Assembly: GCA_963714145.1 (NCBI GenBank)
Contig: OY970235.1
Span: 2,914,001 to 2,978,000, forward strand
DNA length: 64,000 nt
Source: JBBWZH01 sp035544115
GTDB taxonomy: Bacteria; Actinomycetota; Actinomycetes; Mycobacteriales; CADCTP01
Direction: 5' to 3'
Of the stretch, positions 32,452 through 41,441 are shown piece by piece; within the stretch, counting starts at the first letter, position 1; the number at the start of each line of letters is the position of its first letter. The notes under the pieces were generated by a model, which worked only from the letters and a program-made list of their open reading frames with translations, was not told the origin of the DNA and made no database searches. The position numbers and the translations under genes are program-made.

Positions 32452-33717
32452 CTACCGGCGTTCCTCCCGCTGCTTGCAGGCCACGCAGAGGGTGGCGCTG
32501 GGGAACGCCTGCAGGCGGGCCTTGGGGATGGGGTTGCCGCAGCTCTCGCAGTGCCCGTAGGTGGCCGCGTCCACCCGCTCGATGGCGCGTTCCATCTGCG
32601 CCAGCAGGTCGAGCCGGTTGTTCGCGATGGACAGCTCCTGCTCGCGTTCGAACGTCTTGGTACCGGCGTCGGCCTGGTCGTCACCGGCGCCGTCGTTGGC
32701 GCTCTGCTGCAGCGTGTTCAGGTCGGCCAGCGCCTGGTCGTACTGTTTCCGCAGCTCGGCGAGCTGCACCACCAGGTCGGCGCGGACCTCGGCCAGCTCG
32801 GCCTGGGTCCAGTCGGTGCCCGGTGGCACGTTGGGCTTGTCCCCGGCCGGGGTCCCGCTGCCGCCGGACCGCCCGGTACCCGTCCCGGACCGGGCCGCGC
32901 CGGACCGGCCGGTGCCCTTCGCCGCCGGCGCCCGGCCGGACGTCCCGTCGCTCTTGCCGGCGCCGGACCCGGTGCTCCGGCTGGTCCCGCCGGACTTCGC
33001 CGCCCCGCGCGCCGACCCGCCGGCCGACCCGGTGGCCGCCGCGGCGGCCACGTCCGCGGTGCGGTCGGTGCGCCGGCCGCGGGTGCCGCCGCCGCTCGCG
33101 ACCGCCTCCAGCCGCTGCGCACCAGGGGTCGAGCCGCTCGGCGCCGACCCGTCCAGCTTGCTGGCCTTGGCCCGGCCCGACCCGTCCACCGGCGGTTTCG
33201 CCGCGGCGGTCGCCTTCGCCGGCGGGGCCGCGGTGACCACCGCCGCCGGCGCCGCCCGGCCCGCGGTGGCCGTTCTGCGGGCCGGCACCGCCTTGACCGG
33301 GCGGGACGCGCTGGCCTTGCTCGCCGGCCGGGTGGCCGCGGTCGCCGTCTTCGCCGCCTTGCCGGCCGGACGGGTGGATCCGGCGGCCGACTTGGCGGTC
33401 TTGCCGGCCCGACCGGTCGACGCGGCGGCGTCCGGCTCGGCTGGCTGGCCGGTCGCCTTGGCCGGCTTCGCCGGAGCCGCCTTGCCCTTGGCCGGACCGG
33501 CCGGACCGGCCGAACCGACCGATCTGGCCGGGCTCTTCGCCGGGCTGGCCGCATCGGCCCGGGCGCTGGGCCGCGCCGCCGAGGCGGCCGCGGCGATGGC
33601 GCGGCCGGCCCTGGCCGAACTCTCGGGCTGGGCCGAGGGTCGTCGCCGCGGCACCGTTGCAGCGGCCGGCTCGGCTGGCTGGCCGGGCCGGACGTAAACG
33701 CCTCCGGTGTCTGCCAT
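32452..33717 (-). CDS. DksA/TraR-type zinc finger protein with long Ala/Lys-rich N-terminus
   Basis: The protein has 421 residues. The last 120 form the recognisable part: a helical hairpin (WTQAELAEVRADLVVQLAEL) and a C4 zinc finger (CESCGNPIPKARLQAFP, then LCVACKQ, near 392-415). Such proteins bind RNA polymerase through the secondary channel or act as small regulators. The first 300 residues are Ala/Lys/Pro/Arg-rich with AKPAKA and AAKTA motifs, resembling histone H1-like tails. This could bind nucleic acid; it may equally be repeat-driven disorder. The ATG has AGGAGG 5 nt upstream and a good promoter at 33795-33823. Confidence 0.88.
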   Translation of the reverse strand: MADTGGVYVRPGQPAEPAAATVPRRRPSAQPESSARAGRAIAAAASAARPSARADAASPAKSPARSVGSAGPAGPAKGKAAPAKPAKATGQPAEPDAAASTGRAGKTAKSAAGSTRPAGKAAKTATAATRPASKASASRPVKAVPARRTATAGRAAPAAVVTAAPPAKATAAAKPPVDGSGRAKASKLDGSAPSGSTPGAQRLEAVASGGGTRGRRTDRTADVAAAAATGSAGGSARGAAKSGGTSRSTGSGAGKSDGTSGRAPAAKGTGRSGAARSGTGTGRSGGSGTPAGDKPNVPPGTDWTQAELAEVRADLVVQLAELRKQYDQALADLNTLQQSANDGAGDDQADAGTKTFEREQELSIANNRLDLLAQMERAIERVDAATYGHCESCGNPIPKARLQAFPSATLCVACKQREERR

Positions 33718-33794
33718 GGCGCCCTCCTCTGTGCCATCCCGAGGCTCGCTCGGGCACGCGCGATCCGGGCATCTGGATCATGGAGTGAGCGAAC

Positions 33795-33823
33795 AGGATA
33801 CGTTCCGCAGAGCCAGCCGACAA
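33795..33823 (-). promoter_or_regulatory. Promoter of the DksA/TraR-type gene
   Basis: On the minus strand TTGTCG (33823-33818) and TATCCT (33800-33795) are spaced by 17 bp, about 75 nt upstream of the ATG at 33717. It is one of the best housekeeping-type promoter matches in the window. Confidence 0.6.
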
Positions 33824-33841
33824 CGTGCTGCGGCCAATGAC

Positions 33842-34153
33842 TTACCCACCGTTACCAAGGTCGCGCGAACCGTCACACAGCGCCGTGAGCCGGTCGGCCA
33901 GCCCGGCGGGGGCCGGTTCGATGGCGACCAGTTTGTCCCGGCTGGTCGCGCCCCGGACCAGCCGGACGTCACCGCGCCGCACCCCCAGCGCCGCCGCTAC
34001 CGCCCGTAGTGCCGCCTCGGTCGCCCGACCGTCCACCGCCCGCTCGGTCACCGCCACGACCAGCGCGTCCCCGCGCGGCCCGGCCCACCGGCCACCCACC
34101 GCGACCCGCGCCGCCCCGGGCCGCACCCGGATCGCCACCCGCCCCTCCGCCAC
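33842..34153 (-). CDS. DUF167 (YggU-like) protein
   Basis: The 103-residue protein begins VAIRVRPGAARVAVGGRW and contains VDGRATEAALRAVAAALGVRRGDV and LVRGATSRDKLVAIE, the conserved pattern of the DUF167 fold (bacterial YggU), of unknown biochemical role. I chose the GTG at 34153 because GGAGGATGG lies 8 nt upstream; a longer frame to 34285 begins in unrelated low-complexity codons. It is divergent from ileS. Confidence 0.85.
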   Translation of the reverse strand: MAEGRVAIRVRPGAARVAVGGRWAGPRGDALVVAVTERAVDGRATEAALRAVAAALGVRRGDVRLVRGATSRDKLVAIEPAPAGLADRLTALCDGSRDLGNGG

Positions 34154-34390
34154 CGCACCATCCTCCCCCGGCCGACCCCGGTGCCGACCTCCCTCCCCGG
34201 GTGACGCCGCCGCCCCGCCCCGGCTGACGCCGTGGCCGCCCGGGTGACGCCCTCGGCGCCCGGGTGACGCCGTGGCCCCGACCACGGGACGACCTCACCG
34301 GCCAAGGGGACGACGTCGCCGGGCCGCCGCGGTCTGCGGCATGGGGATATGTGGTGGGGGCGGCGCGCCGCGGCCGGGTAGGATCGCAGG

Positions 34391-34640
34391 CGGCGTCGAT
34401 GGGGACAAGTAACGCCGGACGCAGCCAGTAGCGACCCGGGGGCGGTGGAAGCCCGGGGGCCTGGCCGGCGCGAAACATCACCCCGCCCGGGAGCGTGCTC
34501 CCCCGGAAGAACGGGCCGGCCGGCCCCAGTAGACCCGGCGGCGCTGGCAGTTGAGCGGGCGGTTGCGAGCCAGCCGCCAAGGAGGGTGGTACCGCGGCCG
34601 CCCGGGCACACGCCCGAGCCGTCGTCCCTCTGTCGAGCGC
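34391..34640 (+). ncRNA. T-box leader of ileS
   Basis: The conserved T-box AAGGAGGGTGGTACCGCGG lies at 34579-34597. Its TGGT bulge matches the ACCA end expected of tRNA-Ile, and CGTCCCTC (34623-34630) supplies the other strand of the antiterminator/antisequestrator helix. Upstream are GC-rich stems with a candidate specifier ATC (34477-34479, in GAAACATCACC), an Ile codon. No terminator hairpin with a T-run lies between the T-box and ileS. Regulation is therefore probably translational through the GGAGGAG at 34650-34656, as described for actinobacterial ileS T-boxes with very short stem I. A -10-like TAGGAT is at 34379-34384. Stem boundaries are approximate. Confidence 0.88.
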
Positions 34641-34667
34641 ACCGCCGATGGAGGAGCACCACCGCAC

Positions 34668-37600
34668 ATGACCAGCGCCCAGGGCTTCACCCCGCTCCCC
34701 GCGCACGTCGACCTGCCGGCGCTGGAGCGGGCCGTCATCGACCGCTGGCAGCAGCACAAGGTGTTCCAGCGCAGCCTGGACCGCACCGCCGGCGGCCCGA
34801 CCTGGATGTTCTACGAGGGCCCGCCGACCGCGAACGGCCGCCCCGGCACGCACCACGTCGAAGCCCGGGTGTTCAAGGACGTGTTCCCCCGGTTCAAGAC
34901 GATGAAGGGCTACCACGTCCCGCGGAAGGCCGGCTGGGACTGCCACGGGCTGCCGGTGGAGATCGCGGTCGAGACGGAGCTGGGCTTCTCCGGCAAGCAG
35001 GACATCGAGGCCTACGGGGTGGCCGAGTTCAACGCCAGGTGCCGCGAGTCGGTACAGCGGCATGTCGACGCGTTCGAGGAGCTCACCGAACGGATGGGCT
35101 ACTGGGTCGACCTGGCCGAGGCGTACCGCACCATGGACACGCCGTACATCGAGAGCGTCTGGTGGTCGCTCAAGGCCATCTGGGACCGTGGCCTGCTGGT
35201 CGAGGACCACCGCGTCACGCCGTACTGCCCGCGCTGCGGCACCGGCCTGTCCGACCATGAGGTCGCCCAGGGCTACGAGACCGTGGTCGACCCGTCGGTG
35301 TATGTCCGGTTCCCGGTGACCAGCGGCCCGGCCGCGGAGTTCGGCGCCGACCTGCTGGTCTGGACGACCACACCGTGGACGCTGGTCTCCAACACCGCGG
35401 TCGCCGTGCACCCGGACGTCGAGTATGTGGTGGCCCGGTCGCCCGAGGGCACGTTCGTGGTGGCCGAGCCGCTGCTGGCCGCCACCCTGGGTGACGGTGC
35501 CGAGGTGCTGGCCCGGTTGACCGGCCGGGAGCTGGAGCACACCGGCTACCAGCGCCCGTTCGATCTGGTCGACATCCCGGGCGCGCATTTCGTGATCCTG
35601 GCCGACTACGTGACCACCGAGGACGGCTCCGGCCTGGTGCACCAGGCGCCCGCGTTCGGCGCCGACGACCTGGCCGCCAGCAAGGGGTACGGCCTGCCGG
35701 TGGTCAACCCGATCGAGCCGGACGGGCACTTCCGGGCCGACGTGCCGCTGGTCGGCGGGATGTTCTTCAAGGCCGCGGACGCCACGCTGGTGGCCGACCT
35801 GCAGCGGCGCGGCCTGCTGTTCCGGGAGCAGCCGTACGAGCACGCCTACCCGCACTGCTGGCGCTGCCACACCCCGCTGATGTACTACGCGCTGCCGTCC
35901 TGGTACGTCCGGACCACCGCGATCAAGGACGCGCTGCTGCGCGAGAACGAGCGCACCGACTGGCACCCGGAGAACGTCAAGCACGGCCGGTACGGCGACT
36001 GGCTGACCAACAACGTCGACTGGGCGCTGTCCCGGGACCGGTACTGGGGCACCCCGCTGCCGATCTGGCGCTGCCCGGACAACCACCTGACCTGCGTCGG
36101 CTCGATCACCGAGCTGGCCACCCTGGCCGGCGCCGATCTCGCCAGCCTCGACCCGCACCGCCCATACGTGGACGAGGTCACCCTGCCCTGCCCCCAGTGC
36201 GCCCAGACCGCGCACCGGGTGCCGCAGGTGATCGACGCCTGGTACGACTCGGGCGCGATGCCGTTCGCCCAGTGGGGGGCGCCGCACCAGAACCAGGAGC
36301 AGTTCGAGGCGACCTACCCGGCCCAGTACATCTGCGAGGCGCTGGACCAGACCCGCGGCTGGTTCTACTCGCTGATGGCGGTCGGCACCGCGGTCTTCGA
36401 CCGGTCCGCGTACGAGACCGTGCTGTGCCTCGGGCACATCCTGGCCGAGGACGGCCGGAAGATGAGCAAGCACCTGGGCAACATCCTGGAGCCGATCAGC
36501 CTGATGGACCGGCACGGGGCGGACGCGCTGCGCTGGTTCATGCTGTGCAGCGGCTCGCCCTGGTCGGCCCGCCGGGTGGGGCACGCGGCGCTCGAGGAGA
36601 TCGTCCGCAAGCTGCTGCTCACCTACTGGAACACCGCCTCGTTCTTCACCCTGTACGCGAGCACCGCGGGCTGGGTGCCGGGCGCGGCGCCGGTGGCCGA
36701 CCATGCCGACCGGCCGCTGCTGGACCGGTGGGCGCTGTCCGAGCTGCACCGCACGGTGGCCGAGGTGGACGCGGCGCTGGAGGCGTTCGACACCACCCGG
36801 GCCGGCCGCCGGCTGGCCGAGTTCGTGGACGACCTGTCGAACTGGTACGTGCGCCGGTCCCGGCGGCGGTTCTGGGCCGGCGACCCGGCCGCGCTGGCCA
36901 CCCTGCACGAGTGCATGGAGGTACTGACCCGGCTGCTCGCGCCGTTCACCCCGTTCGTCACCGAGGCGGTACATGACGCGCTGGTCTGCCCCGTCTGGCC
37001 TGACCTGCCCGATTCGGTGCACCTGCGGGACTGGCCGAAGGTCGACACCGGCCCGGACGGGCTGATCGACGAGCGGCTGGGCGAGCAGGTGGCGCTGGTC
37101 CGCCGGCTGGTCGAGCTGGGCCGGGCCGCCCGGACCGGGGCGAAGGTCCGCACCCGGCAGCCGCTGGGCCGGGCGCTGGTGGCCGCGGCGGGCTGGTCCG
37201 ACCTGCCGGCCGAGCTGCGCGCCCAGGTCGCCGAAGAGCTGAACGTGACCGCGGTGGACGCGCTGGCCGCCGAGTCCGGCGCCGGCCTGGTGGACGTCGC
37301 GGTGAAGCCCCAGTTCCGGGCGCTGGGCCGGCGGTTCGGCGCGCGCACCAAGGAGGTCGCCGCGGCGATCACCGCCGCCGATCCGGCCACCCTCGCGGCC
37401 GAACTGCGGGACGGCCGGGCCGTGGTCAGCGTCGGCGCCGAGCCGGTGCCGCTGACCCCGGACGACGTGCTGGTCACCGAGACGCCGCGGTCCGGCTGGG
37501 CGGTCGCGGCGGCCGGTGGCGAGACGGTCGCGCTGGACCTCACCGTGACGCCGGAGCTGCGCCGGGCCGGGCTGGCCAGGGAGGCGGTGCGGCTGATGCA

Positions 37601-37814
37601 GGAGGCACGCAAGTCGTCCGGTCTCGCGGTCACCGACCGGATCGCGCTCTGGTGGACGGCCAGCGACGAACTGGCCGATGCGCTGCGCGAGCACGCCGGG
37701 ACCGTCGCCGCCGAGATCCTGGCCACCGGCTACGCCGAGGGCAGCCCCCCGGAGAACCTCCCCCGGCACGGCGACCCGGACCTCGGCCTCACCTTCGCCC
37801 TCCGCCGCGCCTGA
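34668..37814 (+). CDS. ileS: Isoleucyl-tRNA synthetase
   Basis: This 1048-residue class I synthetase charges tRNA-Ile. The first signature is GRPGTHHVEARVFKDVFPR (near residue 60), the second EDGRKMSKHLGNILEP (near 598), with editing-domain sequence between (TTPWTLVSNTAVAVHP). The HHVEAR and KMSKH forms, together with the long C-terminal region, are those of the type 2 (eukaryote-like) IleRS, known in other bacteria to resist mupirocin. The ATG is preceded by GGAGGAG and controlled by the T-box leader. It is a single-gene transcript ended by a strong hairpin. Confidence 0.97.
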   Translation: MTSAQGFTPLPAHVDLPALERAVIDRWQQHKVFQRSLDRTAGGPTWMFYEGPPTANGRPGTHHVEARVFKDVFPRFKTMKGYHVPRKAGWDCHGLPVEIAVETELGFSGKQDIEAYGVAEFNARCRESVQRHVDAFEELTERMGYWVDLAEAYRTMDTPYIESVWWSLKAIWDRGLLVEDHRVTPYCPRCGTGLSDHEVAQGYETVVDPSVYVRFPVTSGPAAEFGADLLVWTTTPWTLVSNTAVAVHPDVEYVVARSPEGTFVVAEPLLAATLGDGAEVLARLTGRELEHTGYQRPFDLVDIPGAHFVILADYVTTEDGSGLVHQAPAFGADDLAASKGYGLPVVNPIEPDGHFRADVPLVGGMFFKAADATLVADLQRRGLLFREQPYEHAYPHCWRCHTPLMYYALPSWYVRTTAIKDALLRENERTDWHPENVKHGRYGDWLTNNVDWALSRDRYWGTPLPIWRCPDNHLTCVGSITELATLAGADLASLDPHRPYVDEVTLPCPQCAQTAHRVPQVIDAWYDSGAMPFAQWGAPHQNQEQFEATYPAQYICEALDQTRGWFYSLMAVGTAVFDRSAYETVLCLGHILAEDGRKMSKHLGNILEPISLMDRHGADALRWFMLCSGSPWSARRVGHAALEEIVRKLLLTYWNTASFFTLYASTAGWVPGAAPVADHADRPLLDRWALSELHRTVAEVDAALEAFDTTRAGRRLAEFVDDLSNWYVRRSRRRFWAGDPAALATLHECMEVLTRLLAPFTPFVTEAVHDALVCPVWPDLPDSVHLRDWPKVDTGPDGLIDERLGEQVALVRRLVELGRAARTGAKVRTRQPLGRALVAAAGWSDLPAELRAQVAEELNVTAVDALAAESGAGLVDVAVKPQFRALGRRFGARTKEVAAAITAADPATLAAELRDGRAVVSVGAEPVPLTPDDVLVTETPRSGWAVAAAGGETVALDLTVTPELRRAGLAREAVRLMQEARKSSGLAVTDRIALWWTASDELADALREHAGTVAAEILATGYAEGSPPENLPRHGDPDLGLTFALRRA

Positions 37815-37821
37815 CGGCACC

Positions 37822-37846
37822 GGGCCGGCCCGATCCGGGCCGGCCC
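37822..37846. terminator. Terminator-like perfect hairpin after ileS
   Basis: GGGCCGGCCCG (37822-37832) and CGGGCCGGCCC (37836-37846) form a perfect 11-bp stem around a 3-nt loop, 8 bp past the ileS stop. It has no T-run, which is usual at this GC content. It also lies downstream of the convergent gene ending at 37914 and may serve both. Confidence 0.65.
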
Positions 37847-37913
37847 ACCGGGTCCACAGCCAGCTTCGCCGCGGAAAGCTGCCCTAAAGGCCCTGACGGT
37901 GTGCCCGTACGGG

Positions 37914-38774
37914 CTAGTTCTGCGGCCGGGCGGCGGAGCGGGAACGGGCCAGCAGGGTGCGGTCCGGCTGGCAGTCGCCACATGGTGTGAACCCGGCGCG
38001 GCGGGCCGCGGAGACCGGCAGCGACACGGTGGTTCGGCCGGGCAGCCGGGGGCAGTCGGCGAGGTGATAGCGCGGCCGGCCATCGACCACCAGCACCTCG
38101 TCGGCGAGTTGGGCGACCCGCAGCGCGTCGGCGACCGGGATGTCCTCGACCGCCGGCTCGTCGGCCGGCGCGACGGGCGCCGGCCTGGCCGGCGGGGTGG
38201 AATCGGTCGACCACGCCGGCCCGGTCGGGTCGGACCCGGCGTCGGGCGGGTCGAGCGGGCCGGGTTCGGCGGCAGGCTGGCCCGTGGCGGCAGCAGGCAG
38301 ACCCGTGGCGGCAGGCTGGCCAGTGGCAACAGGCAGGCCGCCGGCGGCGGGCTGGCCGGCGGCGGGCTGGCCAGTGGCAGCAGGGGCGGCAGGGGCCACG
38401 TCCGGCCCGGCGTCGGGCCGCTGCGGCGGCACGGCGTAAGCATCAGCGTCCGGCGGGCGGTAGGGCGCCCCGGCCGGGTCAGGCGACACCGGAGCGGCCG
38501 GCGGTGCTGCCCAGGGAGGTTGCGCCGGGGAAGTTGGCGCGGGCAGAGCCGGATCCGGTGCAGGCGAGCCGAGGTCGATCGGCTGGCCGGTTGGCAGGTC
38601 CGCGGTACCGGTCGCGGCGACGCGACGTCGGTTGAGCACGGAACCGACCAGACAACCGCACGCGCTGAGGCTCGCGATCAGCGAGGTCCACACGAGCGAT
38701 TGAGTGTCCTCGGCGAGCCCAGCGACGAGCAGACCGAGTGAGGCGAGTACGAACAGCAAGCTGAGCGGTATCAC
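37914..38774 (-). CDS. Membrane protein with C-terminal HxxxC...CxxC metal-binding domain
   Basis: The protein has 286 residues and I do not recognise it by name. Two N-terminal membrane segments (SLLFVLASLGLLVAGLA and LVWTSLIASLSACGCLVGSV) are followed by about 150 residues of Pro/Ala/Gln low complexity (ATGQPAAGQPAAGG repeats). The C-terminal 60 residues contain RYHLADCPRL and RRAGFTPCGDCQPD, a small zinc-ribbon-like module seen on actinobacterial envelope proteins and reminiscent of the Ada metal-binding domain. It is the last gene downstream of wag31 and may be cotranscribed, which suggests an envelope role. Confidence 0.75.
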   Translation of the reverse strand: MIPLSLLFVLASLGLLVAGLAEDTQSLVWTSLIASLSACGCLVGSVLNRRRVAATGTADLPTGQPIDLGSPAPDPALPAPTSPAQPPWAAPPAAPVSPDPAGAPYRPPDADAYAVPPQRPDAGPDVAPAAPAATGQPAAGQPAAGGLPVATGQPAATGLPAAATGQPAAEPGPLDPPDAGSDPTGPAWSTDSTPPARPAPVAPADEPAVEDIPVADALRVAQLADEVLVVDGRPRYHLADCPRLPGRTTVSLPVSAARRAGFTPCGDCQPDRTLLARSRSAARPQN

Positions 38775-38858
38775 TGCAGGCTCATCGCGCGTCAGGTCGT
38801 CCGCCCCGGGCTGACCGCCGGCGTGGCGGGCCGGCGGTAGGGCGTCCGGACCATCCGC

Positions 38859-39629
38859 TTACCCGTCGCCGCGACCGTCGTTGTCGCCCCGCATGCCGTA
38901 GCCGCCGCCGGCGTAGGCAGCCCGCGCGGTGGCCGGCTCGGCAGAGCCGCGGCCGTCCAGGTCGCGCAGTTGGGACTCCAGGTAGGACTTCAGCCGGGTG
39001 CGGTACTCCCGCTCGAAGGTCCGGAGCTGCTCGATCTCCTTGTCCAGGGTGGTCTTGCGCTGCTCCAGCCCACCGATGATCTCGTTGTGCTTGCGCTCGG
39101 CTTCCTGGGTGAGCGCGTTCGCCTTGGCGCGGGCTTCCCGCTCCACCGACTCGGCCCGGTTGCGCGCCTCGGCCAGCATCGAGTCAGCCTTGGTACGGGC
39201 TTCGCCGATCATCCGGTCGGACGCCGAGCGAGCCTCGCCGACCATCCGGTCTGCCTCGGTCTTGGCATCCGAGACGTACTTCTCCGCGGTCTCCTGCGCC
39301 ATCGCGAGAACCTTGACGACCTGGCTGTTCTCGTCGATCCGCGGCGGCAGTTGCTGCTGCTGCGGTGGCGGGGGCAGCGGCGGCGGGGCGACCTGCACCA
39401 TCGGCTCCGGCGGCGGCGGAGGCACGGCACGCATCTGCTGCACCGGTGGCCCGGACCGGGCCATGTCGTCCATCTGTGCCTTGAGGTCGTTGTTCTCCTC
39501 GATGAGGCGAGCCAGCTCGGCCTCCACGAGGTCGAGGAACGCGTCCACCTCGTCTTCGTCGTAACCGCGCTTTCCTATCGGCGGTTTCTTGAAGGCGACG
39601 TTATGGACGTCGGCTGGGGTCAGGGGCAT
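38859..39629 (-). CDS. wag31: DivIVA/Wag31 polar growth protein
   Basis: The protein has 256 residues. The N-terminal membrane-binding DivIVA domain reads LTPADVHNVAFKKPPIGKRG, then YDEDEVDAFLDLVEAEL. A Pro-rich linker (PPPPPEPMVQVAPPPLPPPP) follows, then a long coiled coil (about 110-230) with repeated MVGEARSASDRMIGEARTKA heptads. It marks the poles and recruits the elongation machinery in actinobacteria. The ATG has GAGGTGA 5 nt upstream. It lies downstream of yggT and sepF, the usual order. Confidence 0.96.
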   Translation of the reverse strand: MPLTPADVHNVAFKKPPIGKRGYDEDEVDAFLDLVEAELARLIEENNDLKAQMDDMARSGPPVQQMRAVPPPPPEPMVQVAPPPLPPPPQQQQLPPRIDENSQVVKVLAMAQETAEKYVSDAKTEADRMVGEARSASDRMIGEARTKADSMLAEARNRAESVEREARAKANALTQEAERKHNEIIGGLEQRKTTLDKEIEQLRTFEREYRTRLKSYLESQLRDLDGRGSAEPATARAAYAGGGYGMRGDNDGRGDG

Positions 39630-39709
39630 CGGATCACCTCGGGTCGACGGGACACAGGTCAGCGTACGTGCCGCTGGACGTCATGGAGGCAGAGTCTGCC
39701 CGACGAACT

Positions 39710-40006
39710 TCAGGCCGTGGCCGCCTGCCCCTGCGCGACGCGCAGCAGGATGAGCACCACGAACAACAGCACCATGAAACCCAGGTCGATGCTGAAGTTA
39801 CCCAAGCGCAGTGGCGGGATCAGCCGGCGCAGCGCCTTCAGGGGCGGATCGGTGACCGAGTAGACAACCTCTAGCCCAGCGGCCACTACTCCGTTTGGCC
39901 GCCATGACCGAGCGAACATCATCACGTACTCGAACACGAGCCGTGCGATGAGCAGGATGAAGAACAAGAGCAGGGCAAATGCGACGATTTGCCAGAACGC
40001 GGCCAC
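39710..40006 (-). CDS. yggT: YggT family membrane protein
   Basis: The 98-residue protein has two membrane segments, QIVAFALLLFFILLIARLVF and LGFMVLLFVVLILLRVA, with the conserved loop YSVTDPPLKALRRLIPPLRL between them. YggT proteins accompany sepF and divIVA in the division cluster of many Gram-positive bacteria; their molecular role is not fixed. The GTG follows CGGAG at 4 nt. It is in an operon with sepF and wag31. Confidence 0.93.
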   Translation of the reverse strand: MAAFWQIVAFALLLFFILLIARLVFEYVMMFARSWRPNGVVAAGLEVVYSVTDPPLKALRRLIPPLRLGNFSIDLGFMVLLFVVLILLRVAQGQAATA

Positions 40007-40059
40007 CGATCTCCGTATCTCTGGTCGCCGCGGCGGCGGACCCCCGCCACGGCGCCGTG

Positions 40060-40596
40060 TCAGCTCTGGTTGAAGAACCCGCCCTCGGCGATGCGGGCCT
40101 TGTCCTCAGCTGTGACGTCGACGTTCTGCGGGGATAGCAGGAACACCTTGTTCGTCACGCGCTCGATACTGCCACGGAGTCCGAAGGACAGCCCGGCCGC
40201 GAAGTCGACCAGCCGCTTGGCGTCGGCGTCGTCCATCTCGGTCAGGTTCATGATCACCGGGGTGCCCTCGCGGAAGTGCTCACCGATGGTGCGCGCCTCG
40301 TTGTAGGTCCGGGGATGCAACGTGGTGATCCGGTATGACGGCTCGTCCACGACATCCCGGTAGACCGGCTCGCGGTAGGTGCCCTCATGACCGAGGAAAC
40401 CTCGGGAATCCACCCGGGACTCACTCTCCTCCCAGCTGCGGCCGCCGCGCTCGCCGCCCACACGCTCCCGACGGGCCGGCACCACCTCGGCCTCGGCATA
40501 CTCGTCGTACTCCTCGTACTCGGCGAGTTCGCCGCGGCGCTCGTCATCCTCGACGAGCCCGAGGTAGATCCCCATCTTGCGCATGGCGCCTGCCAT
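40060..40596 (-). CDS. sepF: Cell division protein SepF
   Basis: The protein has 178 residues. An N-terminal amphipathic helix (AMRKMGIYLGLVEDD) anchors it to the membrane, an acidic/charged linker follows, and the C-terminal SepF domain reads HPRTYNEARTIGEHFREGTP, then VIMNLTEMDDADAKRLVDFA and GLRGSIERVTNKVFLLSP. It tethers and aligns FtsZ filaments at the membrane and is essential for division in actinobacteria, which lack FtsA. It lies four genes downstream of ftsZ. Confidence 0.96.
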   Translation of the reverse strand: MAGAMRKMGIYLGLVEDDERRGELAEYEEYDEYAEAEVVPARRERVGGERGGRSWEESESRVDSRGFLGHEGTYREPVYRDVVDEPSYRITTLHPRTYNEARTIGEHFREGTPVIMNLTEMDDADAKRLVDFAAGLSFGLRGSIERVTNKVFLLSPQNVDVTAEDKARIAEGGFFNQS

Positions 40597-40718
40597 CGGG
40601 CGTCCTCCCGTCCTCCCGAATCGACCTGCCGGCCGGCACGACTGCCATCGTGTGGCGCTGTCGCGTCGGAACGATCTTCACGGTCGAGCCGCCGACCGGC
40701 GTCGACTTCGTCGCGACC

Positions 40719-41441
40719 CTACCTGACCATGGACGCGCGACCGCCGAGCAACGCCGTACCGATCCGCACATGTGTCGCGCCATTCCTGATGGCGGCCTCC
40801 AGGTCGCCGCTCATCCCGGCGGAGATCGCGGCGGCGTCCGGGTGGTCGGCGCGCAGCGCGGCGGCGGTCTCGGCGAGCCGGCCGAACGCGGCGTCCGGGT
40901 CGGCGTCCAGGGGCGCGACCGCCATCACCCCGCGCAGCCGCAGCGGCTCGGCGGCGGCCAGCGCGTCGGCCAGCGCCGGGACGTCGCCCGGCAGCGCGCC
41001 GCCACGGGCCGGGTCGCCGTCCAGGGTGACCTGGATCAACACCTCGACCGCCCGGCCGGCCCGGCGGGCCCCGGCCGCCAGCGGTTCGACCAGTTCGGCC
41101 CGGTCGACGGCGTGCACGACCGAGGCGTAGGAGGCCACCGAGCGGCACTTGTTCCGCTGCAGCCGGCCGACGAAGTGCCACCGCACGTCGGTCGGCGGGG
41201 TGTCGGCGGCCAGTTCGGCGGCCTTCCCGGACGCCTCCTGGTCGCGGTTCTCGCCCAGGTCGCGGATCCGGAGCTCGACCAGCCGGCGCGCGTCCTGCAC
41301 CGGGAAGCTCTTGGTCACCGCCACCATCGTGATCTGGCTCGGATCGCGCGCGGCCGCGACACACGCGGCGGCGATGCGGTTGCGTACGTCGTGCAGCCGG
41401 GTGGCGATCTCCCGGGTCCGCGGATCGCCGGCCGGGTTCAT
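40719..41441 (-). CDS. yggS: YggS family pyridoxal phosphate homeostasis protein
   Basis: The 240-residue alanine-racemase-fold protein binds PLP. The lysine site is ITMVAVTKSFPVQDARRL, followed by GENRDQEASGKAAEL, WHFVGRLQRNKCRSVASYAS and the phosphate-binding AISAGMSGDLEAAIRNGATH. It controls free PLP rather than acting as a racemase. The ATG overlaps, in ATGA, the stop of a 38-codon junction frame after pgeF. Position between pgeF and sepF is typical. Confidence 0.95.
   Translation of the reverse strand: MNPAGDPRTREIATRLHDVRNRIAAACVAAARDPSQITMVAVTKSFPVQDARRLVELRIRDLGENRDQEASGKAAELAADTPPTDVRWHFVGRLQRNKCRSVASYASVVHAVDRAELVEPLAAGARRAGRAVEVLIQVTLDGDPARGGALPGDVPALADALAAAEPLRLRGVMAVAPLDADPDAAFGRLAETAAALRADHPDAAAISAGMSGDLEAAIRNGATHVRIGTALLGGRASMVR

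Noticed and set aside
30194..32560. Long plus-strand frame opposite lspA and its tail
   Set aside because: It mirrors the repeat-rich lspA frame. The lspA strand is supported by a real signal peptidase domain and the overlap with rluD.
33969..37820. Open frame of nearly 1300 codons opposite ileS
   Set aside because: Same reason: a shadow of IleS codons, no recognisable motif, and it runs through the T-box leader.
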